DNA of 64,000 bases from Cyanobacteria bacterium SIG28 (GTDB lineage: Bacteria > Cyanobacteriota > Vampirovibrionia > Gastranaerophilales > Gastranaerophilaceae), in NCBI GenBank assembly GCA_015152525.1, contig SUTU01000004.1, positions 60,699 to 124,698 of the forward strand, given 5' to 3'. A model generated the notes under the pieces. That model ran no database searches. It saw only the letters and a list, made by a program, of their open reading frames with translations, and was not told the DNA's origin. The position numbers and the translations under genes are program-made. This document shows positions 8,375-17,609 of this stretch, piece by piece. The number at the start of each line of letters is the position of its first letter. Position 1 is the stretch's first letter.

Positions 8375-9579
8375 GTCATTTGTTCCAATACTTCAAGTGC
8401 TTTTTTCAACTGAACATCGTTTTTTTCATTAACGTGTTCTTCTTTTAATTCTACCACAACATCAGGAGTTATACCTTTTTTATTAATATCTTGTCCTGAC
8501 GGTGTTAAATATCTTTGAATAGTGATATTCATTCCGGCTTCATCCGGCAATCTGTTAATTTCTTGAACCAAGCCTTTGCCGAAAGATTGTTCGCCGACTA
8601 TTGTTGCTCGGTGATTGTCTTTTAATGCACCTGAAAGGATTTCACTGGCAGATGCAGAACCTTTATTGATTAATACAACAATAGGTTTATCGGTTATTTG
8701 TCCGTAACGAGCTCTTGTTGTTGTTTTGTACCTATCTCTGTCAACAGTACTAACAATAACTCCGCCTTTTAATAACATATCTGAAATATAAATAGCGTTT
8801 GTTAAAAGTCCGCCAGGGTTAGAACGAAGATCGAGAATTATTCCTTTTTTATTTCCGCAGTTGTTAAGCAATGTTTCTATTTCGGAAGCCGCATTTTTGC
8901 TAATAAAAGAACTAAGTCTGATATATTGAACATCGTCAGGTATGATTGTTGTTTCAAAAGGCGGTTTTACAGAAACTGATTTAACTTCAATTTCATCCCT
9001 AACAATGCTATATAATTTATTTGGTACATCTTTTCTTTGTATCAAAAGTGTAACAGTTGTACCCTTTTCACCACGAATTTTGTCAGCTGCTGCATCGATA
9101 TTAATACCTTTTGTGCTTTCGCCGTTGATTTCTAAAATTTTATCATCAGCCAAAAGTCCTGCACGTTCAGCAGGTGAATCTTCCAATGGCGCAATGATGA
9201 CTAATTCACCATCTCTTAATCCGATTTGAGTACCGATACCCTTTAGTGAGCCCTTAATTGATTGGGTTTCTTCCGAAAATTCTTTTGGTTGTAAAAATCT
9301 TGTATAAGGATCGTTCAAACTTGCTAACATTGTGTCAATTGCAACGTAAGCATCTTCGGGAGTTTTTAATTTGTGTTGATATCTGTATCTCCACTTAGCC
9401 CAGTCCTGTGAATTATTTGAAGGGTCATAATATTTTTTGTTAACTATTTTCCAAACATCATCATATAGCTCTGCAGGTGTTGCTGCAAAACTTATTCCTG
9501 TTGAGATATATATTGTAGCTATTACAGCTAAGCAGTTTTTTAATATTTTATTTTTTATTTTCATCATACTCTTTCCCAT
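8347..9579 (-). CDS. ctpA: Carboxyl-terminal processing protease (S41 family)
   Basis: Periplasmic serine protease of the CtpA/Prc type, which trims C-termini of exported proteins or cell-wall hydrolases. It has an N-terminal signal segment (about residues 5-32), a PDZ domain (about 90-180; GIGTQIGLRDGELVI, DKILEINGE) and the S41 catalytic core with the nucleophile in NKGSASASEIL and the lysine of the Ser-Lys dyad in EQSFGKGLVQ. Start is uncertain: ATG codons occur at 9579, 9567 and 9564, and none has a strong Shine-Dalgarno; all leave the signal peptide intact. It is first in a minus-strand run leading into recJ and coaBC. Confidence 0.93.
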   Translation of the reverse strand: MGKSMMKIKNKILKNCLAVIATIYISTGISFAATPAELYDDVWKIVNKKYYDPSNNSQDWAKWRYRYQHKLKTPEDAYVAIDTMLASLNDPYTRFLQPKEFSEETQSIKGSLKGIGTQIGLRDGELVIIAPLEDSPAERAGLLADDKILEINGESTKGINIDAAADKIRGEKGTTVTLLIQRKDVPNKLYSIVRDEIEVKSVSVKPPFETTIIPDDVQYIRLSSFISKNAASEIETLLNNCGNKKGIILDLRSNPGGLLTNAIYISDMLLKGGVIVSTVDRDRYKTTTRARYGQITDKPIVVLINKGSASASEILSGALKDNHRATIVGEQSFGKGLVQEINRLPDEAGMNITIQRYLTPSGQDINKKGITPDVVVELKEEHVNEKNDVQLKKALEVLEQMTCLVQRNGY

Positions 9580-9702
9580 AACTTATATAATATTATAGTA
9601 CACAATATTGTTTTTTTAGGCAAATTTTTTAGAGTAATACTTATTTTGAATTTGTTTTTATTGTAATATGGTTTCATAAATTGAGCTAAGTGAGGATTTA
9701 AA

Positions 9703-10383
9703 ATGCAAAGTTATACTGAGCAAATTAAGTTATCACCTGTATTTTACGGGATGGATGAAAATGATTTAAAATCGATGCTTGAATGCTTTAATGCTCGCAT
9801 AAAAACTTATGACGATGGTGAAATTATTGTTCGTCAAGGTGATGTGATAACAAATATTTTTTTAATCCTTGAAGGTAATGTCAATATTGAGAAGGATTCG
9901 TTTTGGGGAAGAAGAATAATTGTTACCCAGCTTGGTAAAAATGATAATATTGCGTTGGCATTTGTAGCTTCCAGAAATATTGAATCCAGTATAGATGCTG
10001 TTTCTGTCGGTAAAACTAAACTTTTGGTTTTAAGTTATTCAAAATGTACGACGATGTGTCAAAATGCTTGCACAAAGCATAAAATTTTAATTAGTAACTT
10101 ATTTGAAATACTTTCGAAAGAAAATATAGAGCTTATTCAAAAAATTGAAAATATTTCACAAAAAACCATAAGAGAAAAACTTTTGACTTATTTTTCCAAC
10201 GAAGTTGTGAAGAATAAAAGTAATGAGTTCACGATTCCGTTTAACAGACAAGATTTGGCGGATTATCTAAACATTGATCGTTCAGCAATGAGTTTTGAGC
10301 TTTCCAAAATGCAAAAAGAAGGTTTGATAGAGTTTAATAAAAATATATTCAAGCTTAAAAACAAGCAACAAATTTTTAATTAG
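9703..10383 (+). CDS. Crp/Fnr family transcriptional regulator
   Basis: The 226-residue protein has an N-terminal cyclic-nucleotide-binding fold (about residues 15-125) and a C-terminal Crp-type winged helix with NRQDLADYLNIDRSAMSFEL as the helix-turn-helix. The N-terminus lacks an FNR-like iron-sulfur cysteine cluster; C115 and C119 are isolated. The effector is therefore unknown. It starts at an ATG with GAGGA 7 nt upstream. Two secreted-protein genes follow at 41 bp and may be targets or operon partners. An FNR-box-like inverted repeat exists before the TspO-family gene, but no link is shown. Confidence 0.9.
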   Translation: MQSYTEQIKLSPVFYGMDENDLKSMLECFNARIKTYDDGEIIVRQGDVITNIFLILEGNVNIEKDSFWGRRIIVTQLGKNDNIALAFVASRNIESSIDAVSVGKTKLLVLSYSKCTTMCQNACTKHKILISNLFEILSKENIELIQKIENISQKTIREKLLTYFSNEVVKNKSNEFTIPFNRQDLADYLNIDRSAMSFELSKMQKEGLIEFNKNIFKLKNKQQIFN

Positions 10384-10423
10384 ATAAATACTGTGCTAGA
10401 ATATTTTTGGGTAGGAAGATTTT

Positions 10424-11119
10424 ATGAGAAAGATTTTATATATATTTTTATTGTTGTTAATTTGCACAAATGTCAAAGCATTTGATGAATCGGTTTTGGT
10501 TGAACAAAATTCTATTCAATCCAGAATTGATAATCTTGGAAATAAAATTTTAAATAGTAACAGCTTATCTAAGCGTGTTGTGTTTGTTTATGACGATGTT
10601 TCTAAAAAAAATATGATAAAAGAGTGTGATACTCTAACTAAACGTCAGGTTGTTGTTTACAAAGATGATTATAAATATATTGCTTCTGATGATGAGTTAG
10701 CAGCTTATTTATCAAGAGAAATTCCTGCAGCTATTCGCTCTTATGACGGAATTGCTTCCGGCTGGTTAAGTTCTGCAAAAATAAAAGCAGCACCTAAAAA
10801 ATATGAACTTGTTTTTGATAAGTTTGCCGTGGATTATATGGTAAAAGCAGGATATAATCCTTTAGGTTTGATAACTTTTATAAATAAATCTTGTCCGCAA
10901 GCAAGACAAGATGCTGTATCTACAAAAAATTTAACTTCCAAAAGACTGGCTCATATTTATGAATACATTTATATGAAGTATCCGTATTTTTTAGAAAATA
11001 ATACTTATCAAACTAATGAACATTACCAAAATTTCTTGCTAACATCGCAAAAAAACAGGCAAATGTTAAGTGATAAAATAAGAAGTAATAATTTGAAAAA
11101 GACTTTGAAATATGAATAA
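10424..11119 (+). CDS. Exported M48-like protein with degenerate metal site
   Basis: A signal peptide (KILYIFLLLLICTNVKA) targets this 231-residue protein for export. The core resembles M48-type metallopeptidases: DELAAYLSREIPA aligns with the HExxH helix, and FDKFAVDYMVKAGYNPLGL aligns with the usual ExxAD...AGYDP segment. Both histidines of HExxH are replaced (R98 and A102; E99 kept), and the third ligand position reads V130 where glutamate is expected (E128 is close by). It is probably not a zinc protease and may be a binding or chaperone-like relative. It overlaps the next secreted-protein gene by 8 bp, so the two likely work together. The family call is by motif reading only. Confidence 0.6.
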   Translation: MRKILYIFLLLLICTNVKAFDESVLVEQNSIQSRIDNLGNKILNSNSLSKRVVFVYDDVSKKNMIKECDTLTKRQVVVYKDDYKYIASDDELAAYLSREIPAAIRSYDGIASGWLSSAKIKAAPKKYELVFDKFAVDYMVKAGYNPLGLITFINKSCPQARQDAVSTKNLTSKRLAHIYEYIYMKYPYFLENNTYQTNEHYQNFLLTSQKNRQMLSDKIRSNNLKKTLKYE

Positions 11120-11675
11120 ATTTGTATTAATAATTTTATTTTTTATAGCATTTTGTCCTATATCTTTTGGACAAAATATTGAGGATGAATTGGTCAAAGA
11201 AACTCTTTCAAATTCGCCTATACCGTTTGTAAATTCATCTTATAATTATGAAAATACGGATAAATTACCCATACGTTTAGAAATAGTCAAACCGATAAAA
11301 TCTGAATTAGATGTTTATGAAGGACAAGAAATTGAGTTTAGAGTTCATAAAAGAGCCTTTTTTAATGATAATCTTGTAATAGCAAGAGGAACAAAAGTTA
11401 CCGCTAGAGTCGGAACAATAATAACTTCCGGCATGAATGGTATTCCGGCAAGTATTGTGTTTGATGATTTTGAAATTGAAGGTATTCCTAAATCAAAAAT
11501 AACGCAGACTTACGAAGTTTTTGGGCAAGATAGAAGTTTGTTAGTATTTCCGCTAAAATGGGCGTTAACCATTTTACCCCCGACAGGAAGTTTAACTAAT
11601 TTCATAAAAGGCGGACACGCTAAAGTAAAATTGGATGATGATATTACAATATTCTATTATCCAAATTGGAATTAA
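11112..11675 (+). CDS. Secreted protein of unknown function
   Basis: A 187-residue protein with an N-terminal signal peptide (FVLIILFFIAFCPISFG) and a mature part that looks beta-rich: alternating hydrophobic strands around LPIRLEIVKPIKSELDVYEG and VIARGTKVTARVGTIITSG. I recognise no family; the pattern loosely recalls small periplasmic beta-sandwich or SH3-like domains. It overlaps the M48-like gene upstream by 8 bp, so the pair is translationally coupled. No downstream terminator was seen before the large gene at 11799. Confidence 0.65.
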   Translation: MNKFVLIILFFIAFCPISFGQNIEDELVKETLSNSPIPFVNSSYNYENTDKLPIRLEIVKPIKSELDVYEGQEIEFRVHKRAFFNDNLVIARGTKVTARVGTIITSGMNGIPASIVFDDFEIEGIPKSKITQTYEVFGQDRSLLVFPLKWALTILPPTGSLTNFIKGGHAKVKLDDDITIFYYPNWN

Positions 11676-11798
11676 GTTATATCTGAATGCACCTTGAGTT
11701 TTGATGTAAATTTTTGTAACAATTATGTTAAAAAAATTAAAGAAATTTATTAATTTTACCGTAATAGTTATTAGATTATACTTTTGTAGGTAAAATTA

Positions 11799-14700
11799 GT
11801 GGCAGGTTACGATTATTCAATTAATTATATATGTCAAATTTTCGGCTTAGAAGGTGATGAGCGACAAAATTTGCGTGCCGAATTGCAAAACTTAACAGAA
11901 GCTGAATTAAATAAAAAACTTCAAAGTTTATTATGCGGCAATAAAAATATTTCTAATATAGATTCTTTAAAAATCAAGTATAATCTGGATCCTCAAAGAA
12001 AAGTTTCTGTTCAAAATTTTGAAATAACGCAATTGACAAAAGAGGAAGCTCAAAATTTGTCTATTGATTATATCTCACAAAATCTTCAAAATGCTTTGAA
12101 TATATATTTGCATATTGACGATGGTAAAATCTCAGAGGCTTATGATGCTGCCAAAAACTATTTTGAAGCTGAATTATCATCAAAAAATGTTGGTGAAGTT
12201 ATTAATAAAGAACAAGATTGTATTTCTTTTCTAATGAAAGCTAAGGAAGGCGCTCTTACTAAGCGAGAATATTATGAACAAAACAAGGCTCGTTTAATAG
12301 AAATGCTTTCAAAACGAATGGAAAAATTCTATGAAACAGGGATTAGTGCGCTTGATAAATATCTAGGTAGTCTTTCGAAATCTGAATTTAAGAAAAGAAT
12401 AGATGATTATATAACAGAAATGGTTAATTCCATAGAAACCATGGAAGAGATTAAGGATTTGCAACACGAGCTTATTGTTGCAACAGATGAACGAGAAAAT
12501 CAAATTATTGAACAATTGGTGAAAAATGCAACGACAAAACTTGTAAGAAGCGGTTTAACATCACAATATAGCGATTTTGCTTCTGAAAGAATCGACAATA
12601 ATTTAAACCTTCATCCGTTCAATAGTGATGAATTGATGACTTTTGAAGAGACTTTTGAGCTGGAAAGAGGGATTGAATTTTCTGAAACTAAATTTGCGTC
12701 TTTACAACAAAATCAAGGTGAAATGAGTCTTGTAACAGGTGCTTACAATAAATTACAATCTTTAAAAACTCAAAAAGATAAAATTTTAGATGAATATTCT
12801 GATGCAACAAAAATAATTATGGATGAATACGGTCATTCTATAAGCTCTGGTGATGAACCAAATTCAGAAAATAGAAAGAATCAGATATTAGAACTTTTTG
12901 AACAATATTATTCTGCAAACCCTAAATATGCGTTAAATGATTTTAATGAAATTATAAAAAAACAACAACAACTTGGAATAAATCTTCGTCGTGATGAAAA
13001 TAATCAATTGCAATGTGATTTTGATACTTATTTAGATTCAAAAAAGAATAAAGCGTTAAATTCATTACTTAAAGTTATGGTGCAAAGTCAAGAAAACAGA
13101 TTTGAAGGACTCTTAGGCGGTCGAAGTTATGAAAGTTATATTCAATCATATCAAGAAAGCTATAGTTCAGCTTTAGGTCAAGAAAATGTCGAAGAGTTAA
13201 CAGTAGCTATGCAACAAGACCAAATGAATGTTATTGATGCTACCACAGGTGTTGTATCACTTGCCGGCATGGGCGTTTTGGTAGTAGGTGGTGCTGTTAT
13301 AGCAGCGCCAATAGCACTGGGTTGGATGGGAATAACTGCACCTGCAATTTTGACAGCAAGCGGAACAACAGCTGTAGCTGGCGGTGCTTTAGCACTAGGC
13401 GGTAAAACTGCTATTAGTGGAATGGTTTCGAGAAACGTTTTAGGTTTTACGGAAGCTACCACACGTGATGATATTCAAAAAGAAGAGCTTGAAAGAAGAT
13501 CTAAAGATTTGGTTTTGGACCTTGGTGGTATGATTGTTGGTGCCGGTGCAGGAAAGACCGGTTTAAAATATGCTGCTGAAGCAATTAAAAGAGGTTCGGG
13601 ACAATTATCAGCACTTTTAATTGAACACGGCACAGATGTAACCTTATCTGTTGCCGGTGATTTGGCAATGATTGGGTTATTGGATTATGAGCAAGGCTTG
13701 AAGGAAACTCTTAAACAAAATGGTATTGGGCTTTTGGTTTCAACTTTGACCGGTATTAAAACGAGTAAAGCACTCTTTGATTCTAATACAAAACCGGCAG
13801 TAAAAACTTATCAATTCCAACAAGTTAATACAAGTACGTCAGGAAAGTTATATTGTGGTTTACCTCTTCAGGGTTTAATCAGAGCTCTTGGAAAAAAATC
13901 TAATGCCGTAACTTTAAACGATGTTGTAACTGATTACTTAAAACAGCGTTATGTTTCAATGAAAAGAAATAACCCTGAAGCTTTTGATAATTTTATGTCC
14001 CAAACTCAAAACGGAACAGCAAATCCATTAATTAGTATGGATATAGATTCTCGTACATTTGTAGAAGATGTTTTGTTTAATCAGATTGATATTAGTATGT
14101 ATAATCCTATTGAGTTTAGATGTTTTCAACAAAAATTTAATATTGAAGGATTAACTTCAGATATCGAATTATTGTTAGATAGTTATAGACCACGTCCACA
14201 AACGCAAGTATCAACACAGGTTAATACACCAAAAGAAACAGAGAGTACAAAAAATAAAGAAACTTCTGAAAATCTTGTAGCAAAAGAAACAGGAAACCAA
14301 GTAAAATCTAAAGAACAAGATGTTGTAACCAGAGTAGAACATCAAAGAGTTGCTGAACCTCAAATTGAAGCACCAAGATTAAATTTAACCGAAGAAATCC
14401 CTGATAGAATAGAATTTGAAGCTGTTGCATACAGAGAATTTAATGATGCTCATCAACGAGGTCGAAAACCTGACGTTGAAAAAGATTTAATAAAAATTAT
14501 TTTAGGATTTAAAACGCCGGAAAATTTAGAGATTTATAATGGTTTGGTAGACGTTTATAATAGATTTTGTGGTGCAAATCGTACCGGAAATAAAGAACCG
14601 GTGCAAAATCTTTTAAATGATTTGCGTAAAGCAAGAACTTATGATGATATTAATTCAATAATTAAAAAATATATGGAACTTGAAGTTTCACCGGAACATG

Positions 14701-16571
14701 GTGTTAGGAAGAAAAGTGCTGATAATGATACAGAAGCAGTAGGAACAAAAAAAGGCGTGGACAGTGAAGCAGAAGTTGCACCACAAAAACCTAAAACTAA
14801 AGGTATTGTTAAAGGTGTAATTTCAGAAGCTGATAAACAAGTTATTGATACAACTTTTAGCAAATGCTCTGAAGATGTTCAAGCTGTATTGGCTGATTTT
14901 GACTTGAAAGATATAACTTATAGGTATTTAAAAAATTTAGAAAGAAGCGGACGAGAATTAGATATTAATAAACTTAAAAATAATCCGAACATAACTAAAC
15001 TTTTATCATCATTAAAGAAAATGCATATGTCTGATTATACAAATGTTTCTAAACAATTTAAAAATGATTTTGATAAAGTTTATACAGAAATTCAAAGTCA
15101 AATTATGGAAACTCGTGCTAATTTTGTAGAGCAAATATTGAAAGATCTAGACCAAGATTCTTCTGCAACTGTACGAGATTTGGTTACATATTTAAATGAA
15201 AATTACAAATGGGATTTAGATAAATCTAAGTTTGATGAGTTAACAAATTATATTGAAATTAAAGAAAATTTTAAAGAAAATTACAAAGACATAAAAAAAA
15301 TATTTGGTGATGATGCAGATAGATATAGCTTGAGATTTGGTGAAACAGATGTTCAAGAGTTTATGATTGAAATTTGTAAAACCAGACCTGATTTTAATGC
15401 TAAAGACTTGCAGTTTGTTAATTTTAGAGATGTAGCTATTACTTATAAACAATTGTCTGATGATTTAAAAGATAAGTATTTAAATAAAGTTGAGAATGCA
15501 ACAAGAAACTTTGATCCAAAATGTGCAACCAGATGGCAAGCTAATTCAAGTTTCAGAAATCAAGTTTCGTTTGAAGATTATTTAGAATTGCATAATATGG
15601 GCTTTAGTGATGGCATGATAATTGGTAAGAATTCTTCAATACTTAATTTAATCGGTGTGGATAATATTAAAGAATTTAAGAAAAAGCTCCCGAAAATTAT
15701 TCAGTTTGAAGGCTTATCACCAAAAGAAGCGGTTAGTAAAACATTGAAGGTATTTAAGTGCGCAAATTTAGCAGAATTAAATGATTTATTTGATAATGCC
15801 GACATAAAATCTTTTAAAATTAAGTTTAATGAGAAAAATTCTTCAAAACATGATTTAGAGCTTGATTTTTCTGCAAAACCGGATATGCCATTAAAAGAAA
15901 GAATCAATGTTATTATGGATTTGTATAAAAGAATAAATGGTTCTATTAATAAAAAATCTGCTTTTTCTGATGAAATATCTGAAAAGTCTGTTTTACAAGA
16001 AATTTTACATCAAGTACTGTTTGATAAAGGTCGTAATTTTGGTGATTATGAAAAATTAATAAGAAAATTATCTACTGATGTTTCAACAACTGAAGATGTT
16101 AAAGTAATTGAAGATAACAAAAGAAAATTTATAAATGCTTTAAAAAATAGTCAAGTTGAAAGAACTACTCCTGAGGGTTACAAATATCAGGATATCGATG
16201 TTGATAAGTTTAAAACCTTATATGAAAAAAATAATGAAAATGATATGCAACCAAAAAAATATAATGAAAATGGTATGCAACAAATATTAGAAATTTTACG
16301 AGATCCTGAACTGGATGATTTCGGCGGGTTGCATGCTAAAATGCGGTTCCATGAAAGATTTTTCGGAAAGAGTGCAAAAGAATCGGTTAAAGAGTTTACA
16401 GATTTATTAAATTCTAAACTTCGTATCAGATTTTATGATAACGACAAACTTAATCAGGAACACCCACAGTGTTCAGTACCTTATCAAGATAAATGGATTA
16501 GTTTACCAATAGATAAAGACGGAAAATTCCATACCTTATTTTTCAACAGGTTTGAAGAAAAAGGTTTCTAA
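11799..16571 (+). CDS. Giant lineage-specific helical protein with hydrophobic middle segment
   Basis: A 1590-residue protein starting at GTG (11799) with a weak TAGGT Shine-Dalgarno. It has no N-terminal signal peptide. Residues 1-470 are charged and helical. Residues about 480-540 form a Gly/Ala-rich hydrophobic block (VVSLAGMGVLVVGGAVIAAP and AVAGGALALGG) able to form membrane hairpins, and a second GGMIVGAGAGKTG follows. Residues 800-870 are a low-complexity linker, and helical domains continue to about 1500. The last 100 residues form a compact domain with HAKMRFHERFFGKS and QCSVPYQDKWISLP. The layout (long stalk, hydrophobic middle, small C-terminal domain) is reminiscent of polymorphic toxins, but I see no known toxin motif. 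No family recognised. Confidence 0.75.
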   Translation: MAGYDYSINYICQIFGLEGDERQNLRAELQNLTEAELNKKLQSLLCGNKNISNIDSLKIKYNLDPQRKVSVQNFEITQLTKEEAQNLSIDYISQNLQNALNIYLHIDDGKISEAYDAAKNYFEAELSSKNVGEVINKEQDCISFLMKAKEGALTKREYYEQNKARLIEMLSKRMEKFYETGISALDKYLGSLSKSEFKKRIDDYITEMVNSIETMEEIKDLQHELIVATDERENQIIEQLVKNATTKLVRSGLTSQYSDFASERIDNNLNLHPFNSDELMTFEETFELERGIEFSETKFASLQQNQGEMSLVTGAYNKLQSLKTQKDKILDEYSDATKIIMDEYGHSISSGDEPNSENRKNQILELFEQYYSANPKYALNDFNEIIKKQQQLGINLRRDENNQLQCDFDTYLDSKKNKALNSLLKVMVQSQENRFEGLLGGRSYESYIQSYQESYSSALGQENVEELTVAMQQDQMNVIDATTGVVSLAGMGVLVVGGAVIAAPIALGWMGITAPAILTASGTTAVAGGALALGGKTAISGMVSRNVLGFTEATTRDDIQKEELERRSKDLVLDLGGMIVGAGAGKTGLKYAAEAIKRGSGQLSALLIEHGTDVTLSVAGDLAMIGLLDYEQGLKETLKQNGIGLLVSTLTGIKTSKALFDSNTKPAVKTYQFQQVNTSTSGKLYCGLPLQGLIRALGKKSNAVTLNDVVTDYLKQRYVSMKRNNPEAFDNFMSQTQNGTANPLISMDIDSRTFVEDVLFNQIDISMYNPIEFRCFQQKFNIEGLTSDIELLLDSYRPRPQTQVSTQVNTPKETESTKNKETSENLVAKETGNQVKSKEQDVVTRVEHQRVAEPQIEAPRLNLTEEIPDRIEFEAVAYREFNDAHQRGRKPDVEKDLIKIILGFKTPENLEIYNGLVDVYNRFCGANRTGNKEPVQNLLNDLRKARTYDDINSIIKKYMELEVSPEHGVRKKSADNDTEAVGTKKGVDSEAEVAPQKPKTKGIVKGVISEADKQVIDTTFSKCSEDVQAVLADFDLKDITYRYLKNLERSGRELDINKLKNNPNITKLLSSLKKMHMSDYTNVSKQFKNDFDKVYTEIQSQIMETRANFVEQILKDLDQDSSATVRDLVTYLNENYKWDLDKSKFDELTNYIEIKENFKENYKDIKKIFGDDADRYSLRFGETDVQEFMIEICKTRPDFNAKDLQFVNFRDVAITYKQLSDDLKDKYLNKVENATRNFDPKCATRWQANSSFRNQVSFEDYLELHNMGFSDGMIIGKNSSILNLIGVDNIKEFKKKLPKIIQFEGLSPKEAVSKTLKVFKCANLAELNDLFDNADIKSFKIKFNEKNSSKHDLELDFSAKPDMPLKERINVIMDLYKRINGSINKKSAFSDEISEKSVLQEILHQVLFDKGRNFGDYEKLIRKLSTDVSTTEDVKVIEDNKRKFINALKNSQVERTTPEGYKYQDIDVDKFKTLYEKNNENDMQPKKYNENGMQQILEILRDPELDDFGGLHAKMRFHERFFGKSAKESVKEFTDLLNSKLRIRFYDNDKLNQEHPQCSVPYQDKWISLPIDKDGKFHTLFFNRFEEKGF

Positions 16572-16883
16572 TAAATTATCCAAATACTTTGTTGATATTT
16601 CGTTTTTAGGATAAATATTTATAGTTGTTTCTAAATTCCTAAAAAAACCTACTTCTTTTTTGTTTAAGCGTACATTTTTTTTATCTATTGAATCTATAAC
16701 TTTTTGGGTGTTATTTATGTAAGTATCTTTGTTAATATCTCGTTTTAAAAATTTACTGCTGTCTTTGTAAAATTTTGCAAGATCCTCAGAGCGTTCAATA
16801 ACCTTGAACGATTTTTTTTCCAGTTTATCCGCAAATTTAGGATTTGCTTTGTTAAATGATACAGGATTATAATTTATATTCAT
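16536..16883 (-). CDS. Small lineage-specific hypothetical protein
   Basis: A 115-residue basic protein without signal peptide. Its N-terminus (MNINYNPVSFNKANPKFADK) is of a type I associate with many uncharacterised Gastranaerophilales proteins. It converges on the giant gene and overlaps its last 36 bp. An AGGGGG sequence lies about 15 nt upstream of the ATG, rather far for a Shine-Dalgarno. No family known. An immunity-protein role for the giant neighbour is possible but unlikely in this orientation. Confidence 0.6.
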   Translation of the reverse strand: MNINYNPVSFNKANPKFADKLEKKSFKVIERSEDLAKFYKDSSKFLKRDINKDTYINNTQKVIDSIDKKNVRLNKKEVGFFRNLETTINIYPKNEISTKYLDNLLETFFFKPVEK

Positions 16884-16927
16884 ACTACAATTAAACCCCC
16901 TAAAAAATAAATTTGCTAATTTATAGC

Positions 16928-17533
16928 TTATCGTACTTTATTTTCGTTACCGGCAATTAATCTTTGAATATTTTCTCTGTGCAAATAAACAATATAAATT
17001 GCACCTAAAGCACAGTAACAAATGTATGCTATTGGCGCTTTGAATAAAAACATTAATATTGGTGAAACTAAAAGAGCGATTATAGAACCTACTGAAACGT
17101 ATTTTGTAAAATATGTAATTACACCCCAAATTATAGCAATAATTACACCAACTAACCAGTTGAGTGCCAGAATGGTTCCGACACCGGAAGCAACAGATTT
17201 GCCACCTTTAAATCCAAGGAAACAAGATTTGCTGTGTCCGATAATAACAGCTACAGCGGCTAAAACCGGCGCTATACCGTATGAACTGCCCGCAGATACA
17301 AAAAGATTTGCTAATATTACAGGCAAAGCACCTTTTATAGCATCAAGTATCATTACCGTAAAGAACCATTTTTTACCTAAAACTCTTTTTACATTTGTAG
17401 CACCTGTTGAACCTGAACCAATAGTTCGGATATCTTGTCCTGTTTTGGATTTAACTATAAGATAGCCTGTTGGTATTGAACCGATTATATATGCAAATAT
17501 TATTGTAGCTACAAATTGTAATAAGTAATTCAT
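16928..17533 (-). CDS. plsY: Glycerol-3-phosphate acyltransferase PlsY
   Basis: PlsY transfers the acyl group of acyl-phosphate (made by PlsX) to glycerol-3-phosphate, the first step of phospholipid synthesis, at the inner membrane. The 201-residue protein has about five membrane helices and the three family motifs: GSIPTGYLIVK, IGSGSTGATNVKRVLGKK and GHSKSCFLGFKGGKSVASG. A GAGGAG Shine-Dalgarno precedes the ATG at 17533. It is divergent from the STAND-TPR gene with a 76-bp shared intergenic region. Confidence 0.95.
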   Translation of the reverse strand: MNYLLQFVATIIFAYIIGSIPTGYLIVKSKTGQDIRTIGSGSTGATNVKRVLGKKWFFTVMILDAIKGALPVILANLFVSAGSSYGIAPVLAAVAVIIGHSKSCFLGFKGGKSVASGVGTILALNWLVGVIIAIIWGVITYFTKYVSVGSIIALLVSPILMFLFKAPIAYICYCALGAIYIVYLHRENIQRLIAGNENKVR

Positions 17534-17574
17534 TATTTTGTCTCCTCTTTTACTACTATTATTGTATCAAATAT

Positions 17575-17603
17575 TTGTAAAAAGTGTTAATATCATTTAT
17601 AAT
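17575..17603 (+). promoter_or_regulatory. Promoter predicting a leaderless transcript (STAND-TPR gene)
   Basis: TTGTAA (17575-17580), a 17-bp spacer, and perfect TATAAT (17598-17603). The ATG at 17610 comes exactly 6 nt after the -10 box. No Shine-Dalgarno is present. Confidence 0.55.
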
Positions 17604-17609
17604 TTCATT

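Noticed and set aside
13178..13462. A 94-codon minus-strand open frame inside the giant gene
   Set aside because: It is the reverse of the Gly/Ala-rich hydrophobic segment and has no ribosome-binding site; the long plus frame is uninterrupted.
16536..16883. Immunity gene for the giant protein
   Set aside because: It is convergent, not in tandem, and overlaps the gene end; immunity genes normally follow on the same strand. I keep it as a hypothetical gene only.
17022..17465. A 147-codon plus-strand open frame opposite plsY
   Set aside because: It mirrors the conserved plsY frame and has no own start signals; plsY motifs clearly define the coding strand.
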